DNA of 64,000 nucleotides, taken from the NCBI GenBank assembly GCA_023411815.1, contig JAEYOJ010000059.1:19963-83962 (forward strand), in the 5' to 3' direction. This stretch comes from Pseudomonadota bacterium. GTDB taxonomy: Bacteria; Desulfobacterota; Desulfovibrionia; Desulfovibrionales; Desulfovibrionaceae. Positions 53,597-62,720 of this stretch are shown here, in pieces (position 1 is the first letter of the stretch; each line of letters starts with the position of its first letter). The notes under the pieces are model-generated. The model was not told where the DNA came from. It saw only the letters and a list, made by a program, of their open reading frames with translations, and made no database searches. A program made the position numbers and the translations under genes.

Positions 53597-53802
53597 ACAT
53601 ACTGATTATAGTCATTGTTGGCTTGAACGCGCTGTTCCAGCCGACTCAATGCAAACCTGACTGCTAATGCAGGCGGTGTTTCTCAGGGGATTGGCAGATC
53701 ATAGGTGTTGACCTGACTCCAGGATACCCATCGGCGACCTTGGTGCAATCCGCATCCTGTAAAGAATTCCAATCAAAAGCGAGCAGAAACGGCGCTCGAC
53801 TG

Positions 53803-55206
53803 TCAACAGGCCCCTTGGCGGGTGATCACGACAGGGATGGTTCTGGCCAAAATGTAGATGTCGAACCAGATGGACCAGTTGTTAATGTAATACGTATCCA
53901 GGTCGATGCGTTTGTCATAGGATACCAGATTGCGGCCGGAAATCTGCCACAAGCCTGTAATTCCCGGTTTGACTCTTGTGTAATGATGATAACCGTCGCG
54001 GTAGCGATCAATCTCGGCTTCAACTATGGGCCTAGGACCAACCAGAGAGAGTTCCCCGCGCAGGACGTTGACCAGTTGAGGCAGTTCGTCCAGGCTCGTA
54101 CTACGCAGGAAGCGGCCGATTCGGGTGACTCGCGGATCGCGGCGCAGCTTCTGGCAGGAGAGCCATTCCTGTTTGTATTCGGGATTGCTCGCCAGATATT
54201 CTTCCAGGAGCTGTTCCGCGTTCGGGACCATGGTGCGGAATTTCCACACGTTGAAAGGCTTGCCGTTTAGGCCGATGCGTCGCTGCTTGAACAGGGCCGG
54301 TCCCCGGCTTTCCAGACGGATGAGCAGAGCAATGACAAGGCACAGGGGCAGGGCCACGAGACCGCCCACGAGGGTCAGCGACAAGTCCATGAAACGCTTC
54401 ATTGCCAGGCGTCTTCCGTCGAGCAGATTGTGGCGCACCAGCAACCCAAGCAGTCCGCCCACGTCCAGGGCCGTGGCCCACAGGCTCGTGCGGCCCAAGG
54501 TTTGCGGAAGGATGATCACGTGCTTGAAGGCGCGGGCAAGGCTGTCCAACACGGTATGCCGATCCTCGGCCAAGAGGCAGGACCCGGAAATTGCGGCAAA
54601 GGAATTAGCCGTCCTGCCCAGGCGCGCGATGTCCTCAGGATCGCGCACCACCGCCACCCCTTCCACGAAATCCTCATGAAAGATATCGCCGGGACAAGGG
54701 TGCACGGCCACGGGCCGCAGGCCGAGGCGAGGCCGGAGTTGCAAGGTGCGCACCAGGGCACGTGCCGTATCGTCCGTCCCAACGACCACCACCGGATAAC
54801 CCCACCAGGGTTTGCGTGAAAATAGGCTCCGGACCAGGGTGCGCGCCATGGGTGCCACCATCAGGCTGACCAGCCAGGCGAGGATGAACGCTCCGCGCGA
54901 ATACAGGGCCGCATCACGGGAAAAGAAAGTCACTCCGCCCAGGGTCAGGAATACAAGGGATACACCGAGGCTCAACTTTTTGAGCTCTTCGGGCGGCGAC
55001 AGGAGCACGCCTGGATAGAGACGCAACGCTGCGTAGACGATGGGGAAAAGAACCAGGCTTGGCGCAAGCCTCCAATAGAGATTGGCGACGATATACCCAT
55101 CGCAAAGGTGGCGCATGCTGAGAGCGATCAATATCGCGGTGATAATGGCTGCTATATCGGCAGCCATCATCAGGAAAGGCATGACATAGGGCAGGCACTT
55201 ACGCAT
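53803..55206 (-). CDS. WbaP-like undecaprenyl-phosphate galactose phosphotransferase (orphan)
   Basis: The 467-residue protein (from the ATG at 55206) has four to five N-terminal helices, a central nucleotide-binding-like domain (YPVVVVGTDDTARALVRTL near 140) and the C-terminal sugar transferase domain: KRFMDLSLTLVGGLVALPL, LFKQRRIGLNGKPFNVWKFRTM, the catalytic STSLDELPQLVNVLRGELSLVGPRP and PGITGLWQISGR. It is of the full-length WbaP type. It differs from the transferase at 8007-9362 and stands alone, with no glycosyltransferase beside it, so which polymer it starts is not clear. Confidence 0.92.
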   Translation of the reverse strand: MRKCLPYVMPFLMMAADIAAIITAILIALSMRHLCDGYIVANLYWRLAPSLVLFPIVYAALRLYPGVLLSPPEELKKLSLGVSLVFLTLGGVTFFSRDAALYSRGAFILAWLVSLMVAPMARTLVRSLFSRKPWWGYPVVVVGTDDTARALVRTLQLRPRLGLRPVAVHPCPGDIFHEDFVEGVAVVRDPEDIARLGRTANSFAAISGSCLLAEDRHTVLDSLARAFKHVIILPQTLGRTSLWATALDVGGLLGLLVRHNLLDGRRLAMKRFMDLSLTLVGGLVALPLCLVIALLIRLESRGPALFKQRRIGLNGKPFNVWKFRTMVPNAEQLLEEYLASNPEYKQEWLSCQKLRRDPRVTRIGRFLRSTSLDELPQLVNVLRGELSLVGPRPIVEAEIDRYRDGYHHYTRVKPGITGLWQISGRNLVSYDKRIDLDTYYINNWSIWFDIYILARTIPVVITRQGAC

Positions 55207-55739
55207 GAACGCATCAACCTCTCTAAAAAGCCGGAACCCCGGCAGACTCGATTTCAGTGAGCGAATGCGTAATGCGCAAACCAACCCGCATCCTGGGCTG
55301 GCGATATTCCCTTCGGAGACCGAGGAGCCGGGAGCGCGGTCGTCTTGTGCGGGAAATCCGGTCTTGTCGGCGCAAGGAAGTGCTCTATGAAAATGGATGC
55401 ATTCTAACCGCCTTCGGCACGGAGGGGAACTTAATTGAAATGGTGGGGTAAGGGAAGAGTTAAGGTTGGATGGACGAAGGTCGGCGGACGTACATGATTG
55501 GATGCATGAATGAACTTTTTATCAAGAACCTTCATGTGCATTGTGAATGCAAATCAAGATAAGGGTAGGGTCAATTTGACCGGAAAGTCAAAAGTGTATG
55601 TCCTGGTAATGTAAAATTGCATGCTATCCAAGCATGCCATGTGGATGTTCAAGCAGGGTGAGGGATTTGATACAGCCTCTCATGGCGCTGGACTCCTTCC
55701 TCCAGTACGGGCATTGAGCTTTTCCGGTAGAGGCTTGCG
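55207..55739. other. Intergenic region upstream of the WbaP-like gene (533 bp)
   Basis: This region is A/T-rich from 55430 to 55620 and holds the perfect palindrome at 55569-55581. It lies between two minus-strand genes and should contain the WbaP-like promoter; no gene is visible. Confidence 0.55.
55569..55581. promoter_or_regulatory. Palindrome GGTCAATTTGACC, candidate operator
   Basis: A perfect 13-base palindrome lies 363 bp upstream of the WbaP-like start in an A/T-rich stretch; a further GTCAAA half site follows at 55587. It could bind a dimeric regulator. Confidence 0.35.
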
Positions 55740-56294
55740 TCAAACCGAGGCGAGCAGCGTCTCGCAATCCGCGACGCGTGCGTATGTTCCCTGCAAGGCG
55801 CCCAGGAAAGCAGCTTGCACATGCGCGGCCGGCACGACGATCCCGCCGAAGTCCACGTCGCGCGTGGCGCAGGCGTCGGCCGCAACGCTGCAGGCGAAAC
55901 CCAGGTCGGCGGCGGCGCGCGTGGCCGCATGCACGCACATGTGCGTCATCATTCCCGCTATGAGCAATGCGGAAGCGCCGCTTTGGCGCAATTGCGCCAG
56001 CAGGCTGGTTTCCCGGAAGCTGTTGGGGAAGCTCTTGGTGATCACGGCCTCGTGAGGCAAAGGCTCCACGGCCGGATGGAATGCCACGCCGTCCGTGTCG
56101 GGCAGGAAGAATGCGGCGCCGGGGCGCGTGCTGACGTGGCGCACATGGAACACTGGCCGCCGAGCCTGACGAAAGGCGTCCAGAAGACGTGAAGCCTGGA
56201 TTGCTGCCGCTTCGGAAGCAACGAGTTCCATGCGGCCGCAAGGAAAGTAATCACGCTGGATGTCGATGAGCAGCAGGGCGATTGTCGCGTTCAT
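55740..56294 (-). CDS. Isochorismatase-family cysteine hydrolase
   Basis: The 184-residue protein has the catalytic triad of the family: Asp in LLLIDIQRDYF near residue 10, Lys in VITKSFPNSF near 86 and Cys in IAGMMTHMCVHAATRAA near 117. The fold covers nicotinamidases and other amide hydrolases; the exact substrate cannot be told. The start ATG at 56294 is the first that gives the usual N-terminus. The gene is monocistronic between the WbaP-like and PilZ genes. Confidence 0.9.
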   Translation of the reverse strand: MNATIALLLIDIQRDYFPCGRMELVASEAAAIQASRLLDAFRQARRPVFHVRHVSTRPGAAFFLPDTDGVAFHPAVEPLPHEAVITKSFPNSFRETSLLAQLRQSGASALLIAGMMTHMCVHAATRAAADLGFACSVAADACATRDVDFGGIVVPAAHVQAAFLGALQGTYARVADCETLLASV

Positions 56295-56577
56295 GTCCTT
56301 GAGTCCTCGTTTTGTCTTGCGTGGAAGGGGACTGGAGGGAATGCCGACACGTGGCTGTTGGGCATATCGGTCCCGACCAAGGAGCAATTCTCGCGAAGAG
56401 TTTATCCGCTTTCACGGGCATGTTCCAACAAAGATATCTTCTGGCAATCATCAGGGGGAAGAATGGGAATCCAATGTAAACAGACAGGGTTTCCGGAATG
56501 CCGCTCCGTGTGTGGTGGCCCAAGGCTGCAGAGGACGATGACCTGTCTTCCGACTGTCGTGCGGCCGAGGCGCGACG

Positions 56578-56916
56578 TTAATCCAACGCCCGTGAGAGTG
56601 CGCTGATGACGATGGAAAAAAGGACATTCATGCTCTCCACATCCAGGTCGAGAAACTGGATGCCCGCCTTGAACGCATTGCAGTGAGCCACGCGAGCATT
56701 GTCGATGCGCAGGAGCAGCTCATCACCACGCCAAAGGCTGAGGGAAAGCCGTTGATCCGTATGCAGGCCCGTCAGGGGTTCGCCAGCCACCGCCATGCCG
56801 TCGAGATTGATGTCCACGACCTGAAGCTTGCAGTCCAAGTTCGCCAGGCATGCAAGGAGGCCTTCCACGTTTACCCGTGGATAACGTCGTCTTTCCGATA
56901 TCGTGCAGAAATCCAT
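56578..56916 (-). CDS. PilZ domain protein
   Basis: From the ATG at 56916 (GGAGAG five bases upstream) the product is 112 residues and essentially one PilZ domain. The c-di-GMP binding motifs RRRYPRV near residue 9 and DINLDGMAVAG near 37 (D-x-S/N-x2-G type) are both present, although the first Ser is replaced by Asn. It is a likely c-di-GMP effector for motility or EPS. ATGs at 56979 and 56988 would extend it without family support. Confidence 0.85.
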   Translation of the reverse strand: MDFCTISERRRYPRVNVEGLLACLANLDCKLQVVDINLDGMAVAGEPLTGLHTDQRLSLSLWRGDELLLRIDNARVAHCNAFKAGIQFLDLDVESMNVLFSIVISALSRALD

Positions 56917-57661
56917 GCTCTCTCCGGCAGTAGCCGCGGTGATGTTGCCGCCAGGCTGCCCGAAAATATTATAATCCATGGCTAGCATCGGCTTCGCGGG
57001 AAGGCAATGCCGCCGTGACGAGCTTCAGCCAGGCTGAGGCCCTGCTTGTGCTTGGGGCAGAGCCTTCGAAGGCCTGCTGAATGTCTACGCCTCGGCCGAC
57101 TGTCATATGCGTGTCCGGTGCTGGCAATGCGCGTACTTATTGATAAAATGAGGCATATGAGAAGGCTCGGGCATGCATGCGGCCGAGCGCGGACCTGTTT
57201 CGGTCCTGAATGACCGGAAAATCCGTGCAGGCTTTACGGCCTAAGGCCGGCGCCTGCCGCGAAGCGGTCCGGAGTCTCGGCCGTTCCATGGGAAACGGAA
57301 AAGTCGGCCGGCGATTAGCCGCTAGCCATGGACTGCTCGCATGAGTGGCGAAAGACGCGGAATGACGGCTTGCCTATCGGGCGGTTTCGCCAGGCATGTA
57401 GTCCTTCAGCGAGTCTGCCGCGCCAAAGTGACGAGATCGTGTCAGAGGTAGGGATATCAGCTCCCATAGGCATTTGTTCCTTGCCGTCACGCAATAGTCA
57501 CACAAGTGCCTCATAACGTCTCCCTCTTGCGGGTAAGCACCGAACTGGTTTTTGACCCTCATTGCATGGGGGCCACAAACTTGCGGGCAGAGCCGCACCT
57601 ATCCAGTGGCACGACTTCAACCTGGCGCCGGGACAGCCTCCGCGCCCTGTGGGATGTGAGC
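56917..57661. other. Intergenic region upstream of the second chemoreceptor (745 bp)
   Basis: This holds a possible plus-strand promoter (CTGGCA at 57121-57126, TAAAAT at 57144-57149, 17 bp apart) about 500 bp from the chemoreceptor, followed by a stretch of short inverted repeats (57170-57330). A small minus-strand open frame lies at 57374-57514. The long distance suggests a structured leader or a separate small transcript. Confidence 0.45.
57374..57514 (-). CDS. Possible small Cys-rich protein, 46 residues
   Basis: The ATG at 57514 has a good AGGGAG six bases upstream. The product begins [19 protein letters not shown] and has three Cys, two as C-x2-C. Codon use is less GC-biased than in the neighbouring genes, and I recognise no family. 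It may be spurious. Confidence 0.3.
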   Translation of the reverse strand: MRHLCDYCVTARNKCLWELISLPLTRSRHFGAADSLKDYMPGETAR

Positions 57662-60157
57662 ATGGCGAATACTCTCGGATTCCGGCAGAAGCTCACCTTC
57701 GGCTCCATGACCATCGTCCTTGCCACGGTCTTGTGCATGGCGGTGGTGGTGTTCGTTCAGACCCGCTCGGGATACGTGCGCAAGGGCAAGGAAAGCCTGC
57801 GCAACGTGGCCGGAACCCTCCTGGAGACTGTCGCGCTTCAGCATGCCTTGAACCTGGACAAGATCGCCTCGGATTTGAAGGTAATGGAAATGGCCTTCAA
57901 ATCCACGGGTTTTCCTTCCTTCAACGGCTTGGTGCAGGCTGAACTGACCCTTTCGGACCAGATCACCGGCGCAAGCGAAAGGGGTATGTTGCGCGGTCTG
58001 CAGTTGGGCAGCCGGTTCATGCACGAGAACACCGAGTTCGTGGACAGGGTGCGTGACCTGTCGGGCGTATCGGCCTCGGTGCTGCAGCATGACGGCCGGC
58101 GGCTCGTGCGCGTCTCGACGAACATCGTCGGCGAGCGGGGCGAACCAGCCCAGGGGCTGTATATTCCGGACGGGCACGAAGCCTACCGGGCCGTCATGTC
58201 AGGTAGAACCTTTCAGGGCGTGGTGCGCATTCAGGGCGAGCTGTACCAGGCTGCCTACATGCCGTTCCTGGACACGCGCGATGAGGTCATCGGCGCGCTG
58301 GAGGTCTGCCGCCGGATCGTCACACCCGAGCTGTCCGCGTCGCTGACCAAGGTGAACGTCAACGGTCGGGGCTACACGTATGTCGTGGCCGACGACGGCC
58401 GCGTGCTCATCCACCCCGACAAAGGCAAACTGGGCGGCGACCTGCACGCTGCGTCCTTCGGCGCTATGCTGCTCGCCGCGCCCGACGGCCTGTTGACGTA
58501 CGATGATGCCGGGGTGAGGCGCGAAGCTTGCGTGTCCGCCTTCGAGCCGTGGGGCGTGCGCCTGGTGACCACCGTGACCAGCGCGGAGCTCATGGAGGGC
58601 GTCAACCGGCAGGTGCTCGTGGCCGTGCTGGTCAGCGCGGTCCTGTCGCTGGCGGTGGCCGTCGTGGTCATGTGGTTCACGAGCCGCCAGATCATGGCGC
58701 CCATGACCCGCCTCGCCGAACTGGCCCGCGAGGTGGCGGTGGGGAACTTCGACTATGGGTTCGAATACGATGCCAGGGACGCCATCGGAGAGACCGTAAC
58801 CGCGGTCAAGAGCATGGTGCGCGAGCTCAAGCACGAGCTCGGCTTCAGTCGTGGGGTGCTGGAGAGCGTGGTGGTGCCCTGCGCCGTGGTGGATCTGAAC
58901 AACCGCTTGACTCATGTGAACCAGTCCGCCGTGGATATCCTGGGGCATGAGGGCCAAGCCTCCAAATACCTGGGCATGAGTCTGGCCGAGTTCGCCTTCC
59001 GGGATCCGCACAGGCGCACTTTAAGCCAGGACGCCATGGAGAAGCGCCGACAGCTGCAGTGGGAAGTGGAAATCCCTGTGGAGGAGCGCGGCATGCCTGT
59101 GCACCTGCGTGTGGTGTCCACGCCCATTTATGACTTGGACAAGCAGCTTATTGGCGCCATGTCCATCTGGGTGGACCTGACCGAGGAACGGCTGCAGCAC
59201 GGCCGCGTGCAGGAGCAGAACCTGCGCATCGCCGACGCGGCGCTTCGGGCGCGGGAGATATCCGAACGGGTGGCCCTGCATGTCGGGCAGCTCGATCAGG
59301 CCGTCGGACGCTCCCGCGACGGAGCCCGCGAGCAGGAAGACAGGGCCTCGCAAGCCGCGGCGGCCATGGACGAGATGAGCGCCTCGGTAAGCGATGTGGC
59401 ACGCAGCGCAGCGGAGGCTTCCGGTTTGTCCGAGCGCACGCGCCTGCTGGCCGAGGAGGGCGTGGCCGTGGTCGAGAGGTCCGAGCGTGTCATGGACGAG
59501 GTGGCCGACCAGGCCTCCACGCTGGCCAGGGACATGGCCGACCTTGGTCGCCAGGCTCAGGACATAGGCAAGGTGCTGAGCGTCATTTGGGACATCGCGG
59601 ATCAGACCAACCTGCTGGCCCTGAACGCCGCCATCGAGGCGGCCCGCGCGGGCGAGGCCGGGCGCGGCTTCGCCGTGGTGGCCGACGAGGTGCGCAAGCT
59701 GGCCGAGAAGACCATGGCCGCCACCAAGGAGGTCGACGGCCACATCGCCTCCATCCAGGCCAGCGCGCGCAAGAACATGGCCGGCACCGAGGCGGCCAAT
59801 GCCTCTCTGGCCCGAGGCAACGAGCTGGTGCGGCGTACGGGCCAGGCCTTGGCCGAGATACTGAGCATGGCCCGCGAGACGGCAGACCAGGTGCGCGTAA
59901 TCGCCTCGGCCGCGGAGGAGCAGTCCGCGGTTGGCAGCCAGGTAGCCCAGTCCACCGAGACGGTGAACCGCATTGCCGGCGAGACCTCCCGCGCCATGGA
60001 GCGGTCGGCCAGGGCCGTGAACGATCTGGGCGGACTAGTGCGCGACCTGGAGGCCGTCATGCGCGACATGCGCCATGGCCGCGAGGCCGATGCCCCCGGC
60101 CTGAGCGTGCACGCGCGGGGAGCGAGTCAGGCTGCCGGCCAGGGCTTTGCCGGCTAG
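57662..60157 (+). CDS. Methyl-accepting chemotaxis protein with Cache, HAMP and PAS domains
   Basis: The 831-residue receptor starts at the ATG at 57662 (a GTG two codons earlier is possible). It has a membrane helix (about 10-32), a periplasmic single-Cache sensor (about 40-310, with [25 protein letters not shown]), a second helix (about 318-340), HAMP, a PAS domain (about 400-515, [22 protein letters not shown]) and the signalling domain with [37 protein letters not shown] near 645-682. The PAS insert adds a cytoplasmic input. No CheR pentapeptide is at the C-terminus. Confidence 0.94.
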   Translation: MANTLGFRQKLTFGSMTIVLATVLCMAVVVFVQTRSGYVRKGKESLRNVAGTLLETVALQHALNLDKIASDLKVMEMAFKSTGFPSFNGLVQAELTLSDQITGASERGMLRGLQLGSRFMHENTEFVDRVRDLSGVSASVLQHDGRRLVRVSTNIVGERGEPAQGLYIPDGHEAYRAVMSGRTFQGVVRIQGELYQAAYMPFLDTRDEVIGALEVCRRIVTPELSASLTKVNVNGRGYTYVVADDGRVLIHPDKGKLGGDLHAASFGAMLLAAPDGLLTYDDAGVRREACVSAFEPWGVRLVTTVTSAELMEGVNRQVLVAVLVSAVLSLAVAVVVMWFTSRQIMAPMTRLAELAREVAVGNFDYGFEYDARDAIGETVTAVKSMVRELKHELGFSRGVLESVVVPCAVVDLNNRLTHVNQSAVDILGHEGQASKYLGMSLAEFAFRDPHRRTLSQDAMEKRRQLQWEVEIPVEERGMPVHLRVVSTPIYDLDKQLIGAMSIWVDLTEERLQHGRVQEQNLRIADAALRAREISERVALHVGQLDQAVGRSRDGAREQEDRASQAAAAMDEMSASVSDVARSAAEASGLSERTRLLAEEGVAVVERSERVMDEVADQASTLARDMADLGRQAQDIGKVLSVIWDIADQTNLLALNAAIEAARAGEAGRGFAVVADEVRKLAEKTMAATKEVDGHIASIQASARKNMAGTEAANASLARGNELVRRTGQALAEILSMARETADQVRVIASAAEEQSAVGSQVAQSTETVNRIAGETSRAMERSARAVNDLGGLVRDLEAVMRDMRHGREADAPGLSVHARGASQAAGQGFAG

Positions 60158-60212
60158 GTTACAGAGGTCGGCATCCATTTATCATTGCGGAAAGGCTTGG
60201 GCGTCACGGAAA

Positions 60213-60240
60213 TGTAACCTACGCCCCGAACGACTGTAAC
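60213..60240 (+). promoter_or_regulatory. Possible Pho-box-like direct repeat upstream of pstS
   Basis: TGTAAC occurs at 60213-60218 and 60235-60240, exactly 22 bp apart (two helical turns), about 70 bp before pstS. PhoB half-sites are normally 11 bp apart, and the middle copy is missing, so this is weak. Confidence 0.3.
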
Positions 60241-60305
60241 ACACGCATCCTAAGGGTATCCTGCCTTGATGATGAATCGCACACCATATCTGTGAGGAGG
60301 AACCA

Positions 60306-61328
60306 ATGCGTAAGCTTCTTGCCACCGGTCTCGTCGCCCTGGGCATGCTCGTCATGGGCGCCGGCGTCGCCCAGGCCCGCGATCAGATTCGGATCGTGGG
60401 TTCGAGCACGGTCTATCCCTTCGCCAGCTACGTCACCGAGGAGTTCGGAGCCACCACCAAGTTCAAGACCCCTGTCATCGAGTCCACCGGCTCGGGCGGC
60501 GGCTTCAAGCTGTTCACCGAGGGCACCGGCGACAACACCCCCGACATCACCAACGCTTCCCGCCGCATGAAGGTCAGCGAGCTCGAGCGCGCCCAGCAGA
60601 ACGGCGTGGGCGACATCGTGGAAGCCCTCATCGGCTTCGACGGCATAGCTTTTGCCCAGAACAAGGCCAACCCGGCCATGGATCTGACCCTGGAGGAGCT
60701 TACCCTGGCCGTCGCCGCCGAGGTTCCCCAGAACGGAAAGCTGGTGCCCAACCCCTACAAGAGCTGGAACCAGATCAACTCCAAGCTGCCCAACCGCCCC
60801 ATCGTGGTCTACGGCCCGCCCACCAGCTCCGGCACGCGCGACGCGTTCGAGGAGCTCGTCATGGAGCACGCCACGACCAAGGGCGGCCTCAAGTCCGGCT
60901 ACGGCGACAAGTACACCAAGATCCGCCAGGACGGCGTGTACGTCGAGGCCGGCGAGAACGACAACCTCATCGTGCAGCGCCTGGCCCAGGACAAGAACGC
61001 TTTCGGCATCTTCGGCTACAGCTTCCTGGAGGAGAACCGGGACCGCATCCAGGGCGCGGCCATCAACGGCGTGAAGCCCGAGCCCGAGGCCATTTCCTCC
61101 GGCAAGTATCCCATCTCCCGCAGCCTGTACTTCTACGTCAAGAAGGCCCATGTCGGTAAGGTTCCGGGCATCAAGGAATACGCCGACCTGTTCATGAGCG
61201 ACAAAATGATCGGCTCCAGGGGGCTCCTCAAGCGCATCGGGCTGATCCCGCTTCCGGACGACATGCGCAAGAAGGCCCAGAGCCAGATCGCCAACCTGGT
61301 TCCGCTCAAGGCGGGCGACCTGAAGTAG
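60306..61328 (+). CDS. pstS: Phosphate-binding protein PstS
   Basis: The 340-residue protein has a signal peptide cut near AQA|RD (residue 24) and PstS motifs: RIVGSSTVYPFASYVTEEFG near 28-47, the phosphate-binding ESTGSGGGFKLF near 60-71, DITNASRRM near 80 and PPTSSGTRDAFEELV near 167-182. It delivers phosphate to PstCA. GGAGGAACC precedes the ATG. Two terminators lie between it and pstC, which would raise PstS over the membrane subunits. Confidence 0.95.
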   Translation: MRKLLATGLVALGMLVMGAGVAQARDQIRIVGSSTVYPFASYVTEEFGATTKFKTPVIESTGSGGGFKLFTEGTGDNTPDITNASRRMKVSELERAQQNGVGDIVEALIGFDGIAFAQNKANPAMDLTLEELTLAVAAEVPQNGKLVPNPYKSWNQINSKLPNRPIVVYGPPTSSGTRDAFEELVMEHATTKGGLKSGYGDKYTKIRQDGVYVEAGENDNLIVQRLAQDKNAFGIFGYSFLEENRDRIQGAAINGVKPEPEAISSGKYPISRSLYFYVKKAHVGKVPGIKEYADLFMSDKMIGSRGLLKRIGLIPLPDDMRKKAQSQIANLVPLKAGDLK

Positions 61329-61352
61329 TCTTGACGATCCCACCCGTCGACC

Positions 61353-61379
61353 AGGGCCGGTCCCGCAGGGGCCGGCCCT
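61353..61379 (+). terminator. Hairpin after pstS (first of two)
   Basis: A 12-bp stem (AGGGCCGGTCCC, with one U-G pair) and the loop GCA start 25 bp after the pstS stop and are followed by CTTGG. Confidence 0.55.
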
Positions 61380-61397
61380 CTTGGACGAAGTATCGAG

Positions 61398-61421
61398 AAA
61401 GCCCGTATCCGCCGGGCTTTT
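61398..61421 (+). terminator. Intrinsic terminator after pstS (second of two)
   Basis: Arms AAAGCCCG/CGGGCTTT enclose a 7-base loop and run into a T4 tract. It probably attenuates transcription into pstC. Confidence 0.65.
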
Positions 61422-61465
61422 GGGCTTCCAGCGAACTGGTGCAGAGGACATAGAGAGGTGAGCGC

Positions 61466-62710
61466 TTGAATTTCAGTCAACTTACGGAACTCATGGTGCT
61501 GGGCATGGCCCCGCTCGGAGCGGGCGGCTATGCGCTCTGCCGGGCCAAGGCCAAACCAGAGCGTTTCGGTGGGGCCAGGTTTCATTCCCCCGCCTGGTAT
61601 TACGGCTGGTACGGCTTCCTGTGGGCGTTTCTGCCGCCGCTGCTGTTTGCCGTGGCCTCCTGGATAATGCGCCTCTCTGGCCTGCGCCCTCTGCCGGAGT
61701 GGGCGCTCATGGTCCTGGCCATGGGCTTTGGCGTCGCCGGGCTGGCCTACGCTTTCTACTCCGTGAATCCCGAACTGCGAGCGCGCAACTCAGTGGAGCG
61801 GGTTATCCACTGGACGTTGCGCCTGTCCTCGGTCCTGTCGATCCTCATTACCGTGGGCATCGTGTCCGCGGTGCTTTTCGAGGCGCTCCAGTTCTTCAGC
61901 CAGGTCGGCTTGTGGGATTTCCTCACCGGCACGGCCTGGAGCCCGGGAACGGCCTTCCTCGGCGCCGCAGGCCGCGAGACCGAGGGCGTGGCCAAGCCCC
62001 TGTTCGGCTCGGTGCCGCTGTTCGCCGGCACGTTCCTCATTACGGGCATCTCGCTCATGGTGGCCGTGCCCATCGGCCTGTTCGCGGCCATCTACCTTTC
62101 GGAGTACGCCTCCCTGCGCATGCGCCGCATTTTCAAGCCCGCCCTGGAGGTCCTGGCCGGCATCCCCTCGGTGGTCTACGGCTTCTTCGCGGCCATCACC
62201 GTGAGCCCCTGGGTGGTCAACACTGCGCAGGCGCTGGGCCTGCGCGCGGAATACACCAACGCCCTGTCGCCCGGCCTGGTCATGGGCGTCATGATCATCC
62301 CCTTCGTCTCCTCGCTGTCGGACGACGTCATCAACGCCGTGCCCATGTCCATGCGCGAGGGCTCCTACGCCTTGGGGGCCACAATGTCCGAGACCATCCG
62401 TCGCGTGCTGCTGCCCGCGGCCCTACCGGGCATAGTGGCGGCCATCCTGCTGGCCTTCTCGCGCGCCGTGGGCGAGACCATGATCGTGGTCATGGCCGCG
62501 GGACTGCGGCCCAACCTGACCTGGAATCCCCTGGAAGGCGTGACCACCGTCACCGTACGCATCGTCGACGCGCTGGTCGGCGACCAGGCCTTCGACAGCC
62601 TCGAAACCCTGTCCGCCTTCGGCCTGGGGCTGGTGCTGCTCGTGTTCACGCTCATTCTGAACGTGATCTCGGCCTATATCATCCGCAGGTTCCGGCAGAA
62701 GTACGAGTAA
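61466..62710 (+). CDS. pstC: Phosphate ABC transporter permease PstC
   Basis: The 414-residue permease starts at a TTG with GAGAGG seven bases upstream. It has an extra N-terminal membrane helix and a RFGGARFHSPAWYYGWYGFLWAF segment of the longer, alphaproteobacterial-type PstC, then the ABC permease domain with the EAA-type loop SMREGSYALGATMSETIRRVLLPAALPG near residues 295-322 and FSRAVGETMIVVMAAG. It works with PstA downstream (10 bp). Confidence 0.94.
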   Translation: MNFSQLTELMVLGMAPLGAGGYALCRAKAKPERFGGARFHSPAWYYGWYGFLWAFLPPLLFAVASWIMRLSGLRPLPEWALMVLAMGFGVAGLAYAFYSVNPELRARNSVERVIHWTLRLSSVLSILITVGIVSAVLFEALQFFSQVGLWDFLTGTAWSPGTAFLGAAGRETEGVAKPLFGSVPLFAGTFLITGISLMVAVPIGLFAAIYLSEYASLRMRRIFKPALEVLAGIPSVVYGFFAAITVSPWVVNTAQALGLRAEYTNALSPGLVMGVMIIPFVSSLSDDVINAVPMSMREGSYALGATMSETIRRVLLPAALPGIVAAILLAFSRAVGETMIVVMAAGLRPNLTWNPLEGVTTVTVRIVDALVGDQAFDSLETLSAFGLGLVLLVFTLILNVISAYIIRRFRQKYE

Positions 62711-62720
62711 GGGAGCAACC

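Noticed and set aside
57200..57290. c-di-GMP-I riboswitch
   Set aside because: Only GGCCTAA and a nearby GC-rich stem agree; the conserved AAACC and GACGCAAAGCC parts are missing.
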